NCBI GenBank assembly: GCA_964020085.1 | Contig: OZ026597.1 | Coordinates: forward strand, 74,501 to 138,500 | From: Micromussa lordhowensis | Lineage: Eukaryota > Cnidaria > Anthozoa > Scleractinia > Lobophylliidae | DNA: 64,000 nt | Reading direction: 5' to 3' | Shown: one piece after another, positions 9,661 through 22,120 of the stretch | Numbering within the stretch: position 1 is the stretch's first letter | Layout of the letters: the number at the start of each line of letters is the position of its first letter | Notes under the pieces: model-generated | Seen by the model: only the letters and a program-made list of their open reading frames with translations | Databases searched by the model: none | Told to the model about the DNA's origin: nothing | Position numbers and translations under genes: made by a program

Positions 9661-9800
9661 AAAAAAGATTGTACGCCATGTATGGTCCGCGATATGGTCA
9701 CGTGATACTGGGCAGCGGACATCATGTTTTGACAGGTTTCGGCAATAGAACACTCTTTCCGTATTTACATAGCTTCAAATAACACCTCGGAAAGATGTTT

Positions 9801-10175
9801 ACCGTATTTACTATTCAATTTTTCGCACCACAAGTGCGGCGCTTATTCGAGGGCGGCGTTTATTTAAAAATTGTACCAGACAAATTTACTTTTTCTATAT
9901 TTTTATTCAGCGGTACACTTTCTATCTGTTGATTTTCCTATGGACTGATACTATACTTCGCATAGCAATAATTCTGGAAAGAGAGCTTTCCGCCCGAGCA
10001 GAGAAATACAGTCACTTTGAACTAAAGAACATCACATTTAAGGAAAATAAATTGCCGATGCTGTTTTAAAATTGTTTTATAGTGTTTTGCCTGGTTATAC
10101 GGAATTCCTCGAATAGGCGCCGCATCGGGGGTGCGGCGCTTATTCGAGGGCGGCGCTTATTCGAGTAAATACGGT
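9801..10175. mobile_element. MITE-like element with ACCGTATTTACT terminal inverted repeats
   Basis: The ends ACCGTATTTACT (9801-9812) and AGTAAATACGGT (10164-10175) are perfect inverted repeats. Sub-terminal GCGGCGCTTATTCGAGGGCGGCG repeats occur near both ends. There is no coding capacity, so this is a 375 bp non-autonomous DNA element; the superfamily is not assigned. Confidence 0.7.
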
Positions 10176-10397
10176 ACTCTTGTTTCTAATAAACCGTAGT
10201 TTCGCCAACATATTCTTTGTCACATTGTTCACAATTAATGTGATAGACTGTTCCGCACTGTTTCAAGTTTTCTGTTTTATCCTTAACTTGTACCAGCTAC
10301 GATCTCAGAGAATTGAGTATCCTCGACGGTAGTGAAATCAACAATTGTTTTCGAACTTTTGCCGTGTTTCACGACAGGTTTACTACAATTACAAATA

Positions 10398-10406
10398 ACT
10401 ATTATC

Positions 10407-10439
<33 letters not shown>

Positions 10440-10498
10440 GTTATCGTTATCATTATCATTATCGTTATCGTTATCATCATCATCATTGTTATTATTAT
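10398..10498. repeat. Microsatellite of TTA/TCA/TCG triplets and hexamers
   Basis: Continuous pyrimidine-adenine repeat (attatc, attatcgttatcg and similar). It generates spurious low-complexity frames in several phases on both strands, which should not be read as genes. Confidence 0.95.
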
Positions 10499-10593
10499 AG
10501 TAATCTTTAACAAAGCTAAACCTAAAAACTAATGTCACGAAGGCTTTTGACTTTTTTAAATTGCGAGATCATGAACGTAATGCTTGGTTCCGT

Positions 10594-13500
10594 TCACTGG
10601 ACCAAGATATATCCAAAGGCTCTCACGACCGAGCCATCTCCACACGTGTTACCAAAATGATTACCAAAGCCAATTAAAGAATCACAAGTAAGGCAATCAT
10701 TTTCGTTGTTTCCAAGGATGCCGATTCTTGATTTGCGCGAAGATCCACTATACGTTGGAGCATTAAACCCTTCCGAGTTGCAGTTACCCTGCAATTGAGC
10801 CTGAGAACCAATCAGCTTCTTCCACTTGTTACGACCCAGTGACGTGGCGCGATATTGCCCGTCAGCGATCAGTGAGTACAGCGAGTCAGCGGTCTTGGTG
10901 ATGGCGGCAAACTTGGTTGATTGGCCGACCTTCATACCGAGGCAGATTTTGGAGAAGGATGTGTTCCAGTAGGTCGGCAGTTTGGTCTCTAGTGAATCGA
11001 ACCCAGTCTCCCCTCCAGCAAGGTTGTATTCATTTTTGTTTGTCCAGTACCCAGATTGATAATCAAAGGTATTCTGGAAAATAATGGGTATAATTATCTC
11101 CAGATACTTTCAAACCGATCGTAAAAGTCACTAATTGTGCACTTAATGTTTACGTCGGTTGACCTCGAGAAAGAGCAAACCTCGTCGGAGTATTGAATTA
11201 ATCTAAGGACGGTTGACCAAATACCATAAAGACCTCCGTTCATTAACCCCCCCCCCTCCTCCTGGTCAAAGCCCATCTATTGGTAAACAAAAACTATTTG
11301 TGTTCGACGTTTCCCTTTGTAAGGGGTTTTGGATGAGCTTATGAATGGAGAGGAGTGGCTTGTATAGGGCGTGCTCTTATAAGAGGTATTAAAAAAATGG
11401 TGGTATTAAAAAGCGTTATAGCTTCTTGGGAACAAGAAACTATAGCACAAGTGAGGAAAGTTGTAAGTGAAGCACAATGGTCATTTTATAGAACTTTGGC
11501 ATAATAGCAAAACGGAACATAAATAAAGCCCTTTGAGATTGGATAAAGTTGAAGCCTGTTTAACAGATTTTCCGCTCACCGGCTTTAACAACATTAGCTA
11601 ACTTTTGTACACTTGAAACGCTCAACAGTTCCTTTAGTGATTTACGAGATAGTGAGGAAAACATTGTTCCACACTCTACTGGTTAGGGGAGAAAAAAATC
11701 GAAGCGAATAAAAATTGCTTTAATGCAAAACTTAGCCCATCACAAACTGGAACAACAACAATTCATCAGTGGAAAAATCGTTTTTACCCACACACAGATG
11801 AAGTTTTTTAAACTAAAGCAGCGCCTCCTTGATAGGCCAATATCGATATATTAAAATTCAGCCTAAACAATAGACCTCAGCACGAGGCTCCGGGGAATAA
11901 ACCCCACAAACTCTGTATTTATTCCCCAGAGCCTTGTGCTGAGGTCTATTGTCTTAGGCTGAATTTTAATATATCGAAATTGGTCTATTGAACAGAAATC
12001 TAGAGTAAATTATTCTTATCTTAGGCCCGGTTCATACATCGCATTTCTGCCGTGTCGAATTCAATTCAACGGATTAAATTCGGCAGAAATTCGACGTATG
12101 AATCAGCTGCCGCATTTCTGCCGCACGTTCGACTAGTCTTGTCGCATTATCCGGCAGAAATGCGACACCGATTCAAACGTCGAATTTCTGCCGTGTCGAA
12201 TCTAATTCATACATTATGTTAATGTATTGAGCATGCGTAGACTGAGGCTATGACGTCACATAGGGAAGAGACTTCAGGTTCAGAAGAAAGCTCTTTATCT
12301 GACAGTGAAAATCTGGTCCCGCCTAATAAAAAGAGACGAGGAAGAAAAGCGCAATGGCGAGACTGCCACGTCGCCGATATGGTAGATGTGATTTGCTCGA
12401 ACGACAACTTTGCTAGGAAGCTGATTTTCACCAACTCCAAAAACACCAGAAACAACGAAGTGTATGTTCAAGTTTTTTTGCAAAATGAAGAGCCTCCGTT
12501 GAGTATCTTGGTCCGCCATATTGGATAGCAACGTAACCTTTGTAACATTTTTCCGCTGACCGACCTACCCCGCAGTATCAATTCAACGAATTAAATTCGG
12601 CAGAAATTCGACGTATGAATCAGTTGTCGCATTTCTGCCGCACTTAATTGAATTGAATTCGACACGGCAGAAATGCGACGTATGAACCGGGCCTTAACCA
12701 TACGAATGGTAAGAAGCTGTCTAATGGCATACCTTGTTACCGTCAATCTTCATGACCAGCGTCCATCCCCCATCTCCACAGCCAAAATCCCCCATGTGAC
12801 AAAGAACGGGAGTTGGTTTTGAGTCAAGGTAGAGTGTAACTAACTGACTGGCGCTAGAATTGTTCAGAATTACACAAGAGAGAACGGGAAACAAAAATGA
12901 TAAATAATAACAAAGTCTGCTTTAGGCCAGTGCCCCATGCAACTGGTGAATGCCCATCCTTGTGGCATAAAGCTTCTAGAAGTATTTCTACTCTCTCTGA
13001 TGGGTGGCAAATTCATCACAGGGTTTTCTCCTAGCATAAACAAATATGCACATCTGTGTAAATACTTGATACGCAGATTCGTTTGGATCTCACGATTTTG
13101 AAAAGGCTCGAGTTTTACGAAAAATTCCAATATAACTTCTCGTCATATTTTTGGCGAACTTTTTCTTTTCCACAAAAAATCCATGAAGGTATGCTCAAAA
13201 GAAATGTTTTATACAAAGTCAGTTAAATACTTGCTGGCCTGAATAACATATTTAAGAGTAAGGTAGTGAAAAGCAATCATTTATGTAAAGTTCATAATAA
13301 GACTTACTTGTACAGGGCGTCATGATCATAAGCTTCCTTGCAAGACGTAACTAAAATAAAATTATGTTTATTAGCAGGCATCATACCACTTGACACGGCA
13401 CAAGAACTTATCGTACTTTTAAAGCCTCGTGATGACTGAAATAGTACGATATAACATATGTTATATCCTTATTATATATGTATGTTTATACAAGTAGGAA

Positions 13501-16500
13501 GGTACCCTATACCATTGATCAGGGAGTTTATCCTCTGCTCTAGAAGAGTATAAAATGAAGGTAAACTTGCAGAGACAATCAAGCGAAATCAAACTTTAAT
13601 TCATTAACGAAAGATTTGAAAGCAGCCCAGTCACAATATTCTAAGTTATTTTGCTACGCACAAATTTACCTTTAAATTGAAGAAAACCTGAAAATAGTAG
13701 TTTACTGAGATAGCAGAACACCAGATATAATAAAAAACCCTAAGGAGACAAGGCTGATTAAGGATGGAGAAGAATGATACAGATTACAAACGACCAACTT
13801 GAAAAATTTAGGCTAAACTTTTCAGGATGCGCAAACCATGACGTAGCCGGTCCTTTTAAGGCATGACGTACTACAAGTTTGGGTGGAATTGAACGGGTGG
13901 CAAATTCTTCACCATTGAAACTGGTGAATATATCATCGATGGAAATTTATAAACGTTTGTAGTATTATGTGTAAGTAGTGTGAGCGACACACTCTCAAAT
14001 AAGCCACACTTGTACTTGATAATCGAAGAACCACGGGCAAGAGAAAACATATTAAAAATTTATGAAAACGTTCACTGACTATATTGTGAGCTGAGCTTTC
14101 GGCTGTCAGCCTGCAGCCGTCGATGAGTAAAAATGGAAAAATTGACAACTACAAATATATACAAAAACAAGTGGGACTATAAAAGAATACAATAAAATGG
14201 AAAAAATATAATTGTCTATAAACTAATTGTTCTTTTTTAAAGGAGTGGAGTATTGATTGGGGAGCGGCCTTGAATTGTTATCTGCATGATTTATCGAAGC
14301 GGTGTGCCATGATTCTAGATAGTGTCTTGCGAATACGGAAAAACTTTGTCAATCACTTGAGAACTTTTAATGTCAATAGAGTGATTTGACAAAGCGTGTT
14401 TCGCAATGTTGGAATCTCTTGCGTAAGATTTCACATTACTCATGTGTTCTTGTTTCTAGTTTCAAAGCATCTGCCAGTTTCAATTCGCCTACATAACTCC
14501 ATGGGCAGTCGGCTCAAGGTATTTGGTAGACCACATTTGGTTGAAGTTCAATCGAAAGTGGGACTTGGTAAAACGCCTGTTGTAATGTCTTGACTGGCTC
14601 GCTTGACAACTCGAATATCATGTTTTTGAAGAAGTCTAGTTAGAGGCTGGGAAATTCTAAACTAAATTCTAAAGTTCCTCAGGTGCTGGGATGGAGTTTG
14701 TGCGCTAGGTAGAAGATTTCGTCTTTAGAATGTTAGAGATTAGATTTTCGGGGTAATTGTTAGCTCGCAGAGCATCGATGACATGATTGAGTCCAGCCAA
14801 TCTGCAACTTGTTTGTGCTCTGGAGTTTAGTTGCACGATGTTATAAAGTCTCAGCTGTATTGGTCTTGTGACGTTTGTCATGGTGGGAGAAGAAAGCTCA
14901 GTTTTAAACTCTATATAGTCAGTGACATTTTTTTATATAAATTTTTAACTTGTACTTGACAACAGTTGTGCCTTAGTACTGCATGCATGTGTCACACTTA
15001 CAACTTTTGTCACAATATTTTCCAGCGAAGCCTGCTTTACAGAGACATTCAAACGTGTCATCTTTATACTTTGTCATGCAGGTTCCTCCGTTTTGACAAG
15101 GCGAAGAAGAACAAGGACACTGCAAAAAGAGGAAAAGTTCGTCAATAAAAAACAAATCTTGTGGCACAAGTTGTACCTTATTTTAGTGAAAAGATCTGTG
15201 TTGAAAATGTTCCACACCTTAATGAAAAGGTGATGAGCGCTCTTGTTTCCTTTGAACTGCGTGAAGTTTCTGTATTTATCAGAAGGCAATAACTCGCACC
15301 ACAGCTTTCCGTCGGCCCCTTTAGAGGCGGCTAGGTTTGCAGAAAAGCACAAATGATTGCTGAGGCATTCAAAGGTGCAGTCAAAGAAGTCGTGAGCCAT
15401 AAATAATCCAATTCTTGGCACATTTAAATAATGGAACTCTGTTTTGTGGAACACATGTTGCCGAACACTTTGTGTCCTAGAGTAGACATTCTCTTGATAT
15501 AAAATATTCGACCCTGAGGAGAAAACCAACAAACAAACATTTCAACAAACTGCACTCAAAACAAGGAAACATAAAGTATTCAGCTAAAGGTGGCCATTGC
15601 TCGAAGCTTTATGACAACGAAATAGTGGAAATCGTTAAGCCGTCGAAATCCTGTCGCAAGTCGTAATTCAACACATGTTTCCAAGTTAAGTCAGAACGTG
15701 CACGAGCTTACGTTGAGTCGCGAGCGTTATATAAAAATTCGCTACTGCAAATGAATCACAATTTGTTCATTAACATGGATTGATAATGGTTTATCCTGAA
15801 ATTTTGCTTATACCTGCCATGCATGCTAAACAGCAAATAACACATCGAACAAAAGAACGTTCCTTGCTACAAAGACTGTATGCACACATTGCATTAACAT
15901 ATGAATATTTCAATTATGTAAAATTGGGGAAAGGCATCAAATATTTAAAAGAACATCTTCTTATGAAGCAATACTTGAAAATTTTCGTTCGGATTGATGG
16001 GAAGAGAACTTGTAGTTCTACATATAAGTTTAGGTCAGACAAAATTTTGCAAACTGACGCCGGAGTCCACATAACTGCATTTCAAGGAAAAACTTTACTG
16101 CGAAAGAATTGATGAGCACTTCTTTGGTAAAAAATACGATTAATTTCTAAACAAATATGAAATGTTTGTGATAGTCCAATTATTAGTCATATGTCATATC
16201 ATAACAATGTTAAATTAATATGATTTTCTCAGAATTGAAGAGTAAGGATCCAAGAAGATGACACAAACAAGATCCAACAGATAAAAACAGAAAAGAATGG
16301 CAAAAATAATGAAGTTGAGTGCAAAAACAAACATTCAAAGCTCTTCCTCTCCCCGCCTACATTTTTACCTAAATTTAGTTTTTAGGCTAAGTCAATATTC
16401 AGCTAAAATGATAATGGCTCCAGCCTAGCTAATTAGTAATGTTTTTCACAGTGACCAAGCCCTTTATTGCAAGAAAACTCGTTCACGAGTTATTATCATT

Positions 16501-17314
16501 ATTTTTTTTTTGCACCAATAACAATTATAATTTTCTTTGCTTTAAGAATAATGATATGATCTTAAAAAATTTATTACTTAGGGATGATTTTCATATACGT
16601 TTTGAAAGTTAAATAAAGGCAGTCTTTAAATTTCCCACCAACTCAGTAACATCTTAAGGTTGGGATATAACTGACAAACCCAAAAGACTCGAACAATGTA
16701 AATTACTAATCTCTGTTCCAAATTCAAGTCATTTCCTTTTTTTGACAATCAGCCGTAATTCTACAGTTTTTAAACCTAGAACATTTACCTCGCTTTTAGC
16801 AAGTTTCATAGCATCAATCGTTACTTCCGTTTAGTTATGTTATAAAAACATACTTGACAAATTTGCCAGCACGCGATTCTATACCGAATGGCTCAATTTG
16901 AAGCCTTCAGATACGTTTATCTAACTATTCTGTCCCATTTTGGACTGTGCTTTGTGCGACTTTATTGTGTCTTCATCTGCACATTTCGTTTTTCTGAGTG
17001 TCTCAAAAACGTTTAGATATTTATTTATATTTATCCCTCTAAGAACGGCAAGAAACATACAGAATTAATTTCAAATTGATTTCTATCAGTTCCAAAAATC
17101 ATGCAATTTATTAGTATTATATGATGAACGGCCAAAATTGCAGAACGGTGCTCAACGACATCTCGTTATTAAAAAGAAAAAAAGGCACAGACCTGACAAA
17201 AGCAAAACACAGTTATAAAGCAGCTAAATGTGTTCACTTACCTCGACAACAAGATGCCTTGGTTATGAGATCAGACGAAAAGCACAAAACAGACAAAACG
17301 AAAATAAAAAACAT
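10594..17314 (-). CDS. Secreted PAN/apple-EGF-fibrinogen-like protein (coral skeletal-matrix type)
   Basis: Six exons on the minus strand: 17314-17242, 15513-15218, 15119-15002, 13350-13308, 12853-12733, 11073-10594. All junctions are GT-AG and phases agree, giving 376 aa. Exon 1 is a signal peptide ([14 protein letters not shown]). Exon 2 is a PAN/apple-like domain ([20 protein letters not shown], later WCELLP). Exon 3 is one EGF-like domain ([14 protein letters not shown]...[12 protein letters not shown]). Exons 4-6 form a fibrinogen-related fold with [23 protein letters not shown], then [17 protein letters not shown] and a Cys-rich C-terminus ([18 protein letters not shown]). The order PAN-EGF-fibrinogen-like and the WTLVMKIDG block match extracellular proteins found in coral skeletal organic matrix (USOMP-5-like); naming the exact homologue would need a search. 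It is likely an extracellular or matrix protein. It is divergent to FARS2, with 592 bp between start codons. Confidence 0.85.
11831..11990. repeat. Long foldback hairpin (MITE) in an intron
   Basis: Arms of about 70 bp pair almost fully: ttaaaattcagcctaaacaa and tagacctcagcacgaggctc on the left against their complements at 11915-11985. It lies in the last intron of the PAN-EGF gene. Confidence 0.85.
12021..12696 (+). mobile_element. Harbinger-like non-autonomous element with TTA target duplication
   Basis: The terminal inverted repeats start GGCCCGGTTCATAC (12024) and end GTATGAACCGGGCC (12693), flanked by TTA on both sides (12021-12023, 12694-12696). A 3 bp TTA/TAA duplication fits PIF/Harbinger. 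Internal sub-repeats of cggcagaaat(t/g)cgac make much of the body. It sits in an intron of the PAN-EGF gene. Confidence 0.8.
12250..12528 (+). pseudogene. MADF/Myb-like DNA-binding protein fragment inside Harbinger-like element
   Basis: A 92-codon frame starts with an acidic/serine stretch and a basic patch ([11 protein letters not shown]), then [19 protein letters not shown] and [19 protein letters not shown]. That pattern resembles the start of a MADF/Myb-SANT domain as in the second protein of Harbinger transposons. The frame ends inside the element, so it is a truncated remnant carried by the non-autonomous copy. The assignment is moderate because only the N-terminal half of a domain is present. 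Confidence 0.5.
13935..14965 (-). mobile_element. Decayed second-family Penelope-like element with inverted ends
   Basis: On the minus strand the stretch 14900-14270 translates, with stops and shifts, to [18 protein letters not shown] (post-RT linker), then [18 protein letters not shown] and [20 protein letters not shown], the GIY-YIG region of Penelope-like elements. Its 3' UTR (14150-14030) carries GGCTG...CAGCCGAAAGCTC and AATATAGTCAGTGA. The same UTR words appear inverted at 14886-14960 (gaaagctcag...atatagtcagtgac), so this relic too has outward-facing 3' ends. It is not coding. Confidence 0.75.
14085..14135 (-). ncRNA. Degenerate hammerhead-like motif in second-family Penelope UTR
   Basis: Stem II CGGCTG/CAGCCG is followed by GAA, the palindrome AGCT and C. 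This parallels GAA-ACGT-C in the younger element. The CUGANGA half is degraded (CTCATCGA), so activity is unlikely. Confidence 0.35.
15514..17241. other. Intron 1 of the PAN-EGF gene
   Basis: AT-rich with no convincing exon. The 110-codon plus-strand frame at 15780-16112 has no recognisable domain and lies antisense in the intron, so it is not called. Confidence 0.6.
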
Positions 17315-17906
17315 GATAACGGGCAGCCTTTATCCCAAGGACTGAATATTCGTGACGGGAAGCTCTTTACCCTGCCAACAAACTGAAAACTATTTTTATT
17401 AAATTTTAAATTTTCCGTGTCAATCAAGCTTCAAATATCTCGTGTCGATTTTAACCAATCAGAGAAGTTCATACGACGACAGGTGCGATTTGTGTTTGAG
17501 GAAAATCCTTGTCAAGGAAATGACATGATTATTGTGACGCCATCGTTTTTCGAAAAGCTTCGTTTTCCAAATGTTTTCCGTCCACACGAAAACGAATAGC
17601 CGAAGTTTTCAAATTTCTCCGGCGTAGAGTGGACGAGACAGGAGAAAGGAGCCCGTTTTAAGGAGGCTGTTCCACACAGCGACATTCCTGCTAATCTTTG
17701 TCTGCCAAGACAGTAGTAACTGGTTCAACATCTTTTTCTTGTTAAATTAGTTACATGCAATGCTATGCAAATTTATTCCCCCAACCCTCCCTCCCTCGAA
17801 AAAAATCTAAAAAAAACAACCGCGCAGAACTGGTCAGCAGCAACTCCATAAACACAGAACACTTCGTAGAGGATGCGGCAAGTGGCCTAATATAAACGCT
17901 TCCAAG
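17315..17906. promoter_or_regulatory. Divergent promoter region between PAN-EGF gene and FARS2, with MITE relic
   Basis: 592 bp separate the two start codons. Most of the interval (about 17480-17645) resembles the MITE family at 25803-26079: it shares the word gcgatttgtgtttgaggaaa and the end ctccggcgtagagtggac. I see no clear TATA box. Confidence 0.5.
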
Positions 17907-20900
17907 ATGTCCATCGTTCTGAAAACACGAGCTTTCTCTACCTTTCTTAACAACCAGTTACAGAATGGACGATTTCTATTCTCTGCTCTCTTGCACAGCA
18001 AAACACAACTGGAAAACGAGCAAGTTCAACTCTTCGACAAGGTGTACTCACGTGACAGCACGAGCAATGTAACTACGAACATTTTGTCCAAAGTCGGGCG
18101 AAAATTACACCTCTGCAAGAATCATCCTCTGAGCATTTTGAGAGAAAAGATCCAAGAACACGTTTATGCTGACTACAGAACTCGGTGGGGTGGTCCAATG
18201 TTTACAATGGTGGATTACCTATTTCCTGTCGTTACTGTGGAACAGAACTTTGATAGTTTACTTGTCCCTAAAGATCACGTTAGCCGCGCTAAGAATGATA
18301 ACTACTACATAAATTCTGAGTATTTACTTCGAGCTCACACATCAGCACATCAAAGGGACTTGATTAAAACAGGACTGGATGCATTTCTAGTGACGGGTGA
18401 CGTGTACAGAAGGGATGAAATTGACATGTGCCATTATCCTGTGTTTCATCAGATGGAAGGGGTCAGATTGTTTTCACAGCACGAGTTATTTTCTCAATAC
18501 AAGGTGAATATTAGTTATTTTATTATATGGCTTGTGTTTGTAGCTAGTATAACACAAGCTCTAATTTTAGGGCATTATTTTCCCGTAATGCCCATGAGCC
18601 GATTACTGCCCCCAATAATAAAGCAAAAAGCCATATAATAAACTATAAGCTTGAACAGTCAGTCTTGACAGGAAAATCTCAAATTTCAGCCTTGTTGTAT
18701 TGATCTCGGTATCGCTTGATCAATATGGCAAGATCTCAGCTTTAGATTTTCCCCATGAAGACCTCACTGTTGGTTAATAAGTAGTTTTGTCTACAACCAT
18801 GTACATGTACATTTTTCACCTGTAGCCTCCATAACGCCTCAGTTGTTCAAAGGCTGGCTAATACTATCCACTGGATAAATTGCTATACAGTAGATAAGTG
18901 TTAACAAAACAAACGGCGCTATCTGCTGGATAGTAATTTATCCACTGGATAGTATTATCCACCTTTTGATCAACCTGGGCCTAGAGGATGTTGATTGCTG
19001 GTAGGCATTTTTTCTTCCCAGCTCCTTTCCCCAGTATATTCTTGCATTCATTTTCCTCTAGTGCTCTTGAAACAGAATGAATGCCATAATCTGCAGCTGA
19101 ATAAATATATAATATGCATTATTTGAGTGGACTGCAGTGGCATGTTTCAAACCAACAACTCTCAGCTCCCTGTTACAATATAGCGATAAGCTTTACAGCT
19201 TTGTATTGCGAAGAAATCACACAAAAAGACCCAATCCTTGAGCAATGCTTTGAGCTTTACAAATATTATTGTCTGCTAGTATATAGAATGGACCCCCAAA
19301 CTGGACCCTGTTCATCTTCTAGAAGTGGTCCAAAAGGGGTTTCCAGTTTTGCATTGATAAACCATGTTCCATTTACATCCCAACTAGAATTTCCAGAACT
19401 TGTTTATAAATGGAAAACAACGGGAATTAATATTGCAATTTACGTTATATACCTTACTTTTGCAAAAGGATCCTCTGGATATTTTTGACCACAGCAAAAA
19501 TAAAACTCCAGAAAAGCAAGCTGCGCACACTCTGGAAGCAGTGAAGCTTGTTGAGTTCAGTCTCAAGCAAATGCTTGTCCGAATGGTTGAACACCTATGT
19601 GGGGAGGGGGTGGAGATGAGATGGGTTGATGCCTACTTTCCCTTCACTCACCCCTCTTGGGAACTGGAAGTCAAGTTTGAAGGTGAATGGTTGGAGCTTG
19701 TTGGCTGTGGAGTTATGGAACATGATATATTGGTCAATGGTAAGTTGAGCAAGAGTCTTCAAGACAATGCCGTAATTAGTACAGATAGGTAAACCAACAA
19801 TAATAGCTTAATGTTGTCGTTGACTACCGTAGAATTCTGAAAGTAATGGCCCCTGTTACTTTTGGATATAGCAGACAAAAGGGGTTGCTACTTTCGGAAT
19901 AGCTGTTACTTTTGGATGGTTAAACTCATTGCAAATAAATGAGCTTGGGGATGGTGCCTGTTGTAGTGGGTGGCGATTCAAGGGCGAGCAACAAGCCTCA
20001 AGCCTTGAGCAAGGCACCCGGGTATCCATGGCAACTATACGAGCGACAACCACCCAAGACCAAGTCAGTGGAGATACTTAACAACCCAAATCTTACCACA
20101 TTCGCAATGAGGGAGGGAAGGGGAGGGAGAAAAGGCAGGACAAACATACGGTTTGGCGCTGGAAACAAACTACACAACCTCGCATGGCTGGAACGCACAA
20201 CACATGTCACTCAAGAAACCCTGTATCAAAGCGCATGACTCCCTGACCACCGCTGACCAGCATTGGGGCTTGATTTTAACTTAGACTAAATTGCATTTAG
20301 CCACATTAAAAAACCGTTGTATGGTAGTTCACAGTCATTTCAGACAAAGTGAATGCATAACACATGAAGTTAAAAGTTCCTTCTTGGTATGTTCCTAACT
20401 TCCTACACAAACAAAGCAGACTATCTAGACAAAAAACGCCCTAGGTACTGTAGGGCAAAAGTATGTTGGTCGCGTATATGAACGAGCAACGCTGATGTGC
20501 TCATGTACCATGAGATTAACATTTGACTGGGGTTGCTCACACAAAGCTTAATTTTGATGCAACAAGATCCCAAGAAACCCAAGACAGTTACATCCAACAA
20601 ATGCAAAGATATTGATTTGAATTTCTGTTTCATTGTTAGGTGGCGCTGGGCAAAAGATAGGCTGGGCATTTGGTATTGGACTTGAGCGTTTGGCTATGAG
20701 GCTTTTCAACATTCCTGACATACGACTTTTCTGGAGTGAAGATCCAAGGTTTCTCTCACAATTTGAGGGAAACCAGATTGTACAGTACAAGCCATTTAGC
20801 AAATATCCGCCTACCTACAAGGATGTCGCATTTTGGCTCCCTGACAATTTCTCTCCAAACAACCTGTTTGATATTGTACGAGGGGTGGCTGGAGATATTG

Positions 20901-22120
20901 TGGAAAAGGTAAGAGATGTGACAAGGAAGAAAGGCTAGACAAAGGTATAGCCTGTGAAAAGGGCTCTTATGCAACTAAGGCATACTCTTTCATACTCTTT
21001 CTTGGGCCAAAAATATGGAATGCTTTTCCATTATCAATTACGTCTTCCCCTAGTTTAATCACCTTCAAAAGAAAGCTTCTTGATTTCCTTAGTTAATCGT
21101 ATTAACATCAACTCTTTAAGTTCTTATAGTCTTCCTACTGTGTGTTGAAGAAAAGTAAATAAATAATAAGTCTCAATACAATGTCCTTACTAGTTTAAGA
21201 GTCGAAACATATCTCCGAGGGGACCTCTCAGTAAAAACCCGGCGGTTTCTTGAGGCCTCCTCGCCACTTCTTACTTACTTTTATTATTAGTTATTATCTA
21301 TAGTACACTTTAGTAATATTTTAATCTATCAATCGCTGTAACTTTCAATGAATGTACGTGGTGGTAAATAAATAAAAAAATAAAAAAAAAAAATAAAAAA
21401 ATGAGTTGAAACAATGACGTGAAGTAAAGCATAGCCGACTTCACTTTTCAGTTACCACTACGAGAGTAAAGTGCCTTGCCAAATAACACAGCACAATATT
21501 CCTGGCGCCGCTCGAAACCAGACTTGCTCAATCCTTAGTCAAACGTTTCAACCATTATGCCACATTGGCTCCCATGCAAGCTAATGATAGACAATATTCT
21601 AAACTTGGTATACTAGAGTATTTGACTTTTCACTAGTTAACTTAAGATGATTTTTCACTCATGACCAGTTTCTATCATCCAGTGACTGTGGTTGAGACTG
21701 TTTGACTTAAGTGGGAGAAACTGGAAGATGATCACATTTAATATAGTTATCACTGTTAACATGTAAATTCTCTTTACATCATCAGTACAATGTAGTTAAT
21801 GCAGATAATGAGAATATGTAAATTAATCAACTAAGTGATTGTTTTTGTCTACCATCAAACTCCTGGCATTAACTTCAATAAGCAATGTGTGGCAGTTGGT
21901 GAAGAGAAGTTATCTTTTGAGTCTATGAACAAGGTTCTTTCATTTATTTCAGGTAGAGCTTGTTGATAAATTCTCCCATCCCAAGACAAAGCGAGAAAGC
22001 CATTGCTACAGAATAACTTACCGATCCATGGACAAGACATTCACAGACTCTGAAATCAACAGCATACAGGAGTCGGTTCGAGAGGAAATTAAAAACAGAC
22101 TGCTTGTAGAGCTAAGATAG
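17907..22120 (+). CDS. FARS2: Mitochondrial phenylalanyl-tRNA synthetase
   Basis: Four exons: 17907-18503, 19469-19739, 20640-20908, 21953-22120. All junctions are GT-AG and in phase, giving 434 aa (human FARS2 is about 450). The N-terminus is a presumptive mitochondrial presequence rich in Arg/Ser/Phe. [20 protein letters not shown] and the [19 protein letters not shown] block are the class II aminoacyl-tRNA synthetase core of the single-chain mitochondrial enzyme, with [20 protein letters not shown] around motif 2. Class II motif 3 is [16 protein letters not shown]. The last exon is the FDX-ACB anticodon-binding domain ([20 protein letters not shown]). The enzyme charges mitochondrial tRNA-Phe as a monomer in the matrix. 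It is divergent to the PAN-EGF gene and convergent with the lipoxygenase gene. The conserved domains are complete, so it should be functional. Confidence 0.96.
18840..18985. repeat. Foldback MITE with tandem TATCCACTGGATA words
   Basis: Ends gttgttcaaaggctgg and ccttttgatcaacct are inverted; inside are repeated tatccactggata palindromes. It lies in FARS2 intron 1. Confidence 0.7.
20998..21400 (+). mobile_element. 3' end of a non-LTR retrotransposon (LINE)
   Basis: Translation [14 protein letters not shown] then [17 protein letters not shown] (20998-21096) is the C-terminal signature of cnidarian CR1/L2-like reverse transcriptases. It is followed by a UTR and an A/T-rich tail (taaataaaaaaataaaaaa). 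It is sense-oriented in FARS2 intron 3. Confidence 0.7.

Noticed and set aside
10283..10532. Low-complexity ORFs (Ile/Met or Tyr/His runs)
   Set aside because: Produced by a microsatellite read in several frames on both strands.
15780..16112. 110-codon plus-strand ORF
   Set aside because: No recognisable domain, AT-rich, antisense inside an intron of the PAN-EGF gene.
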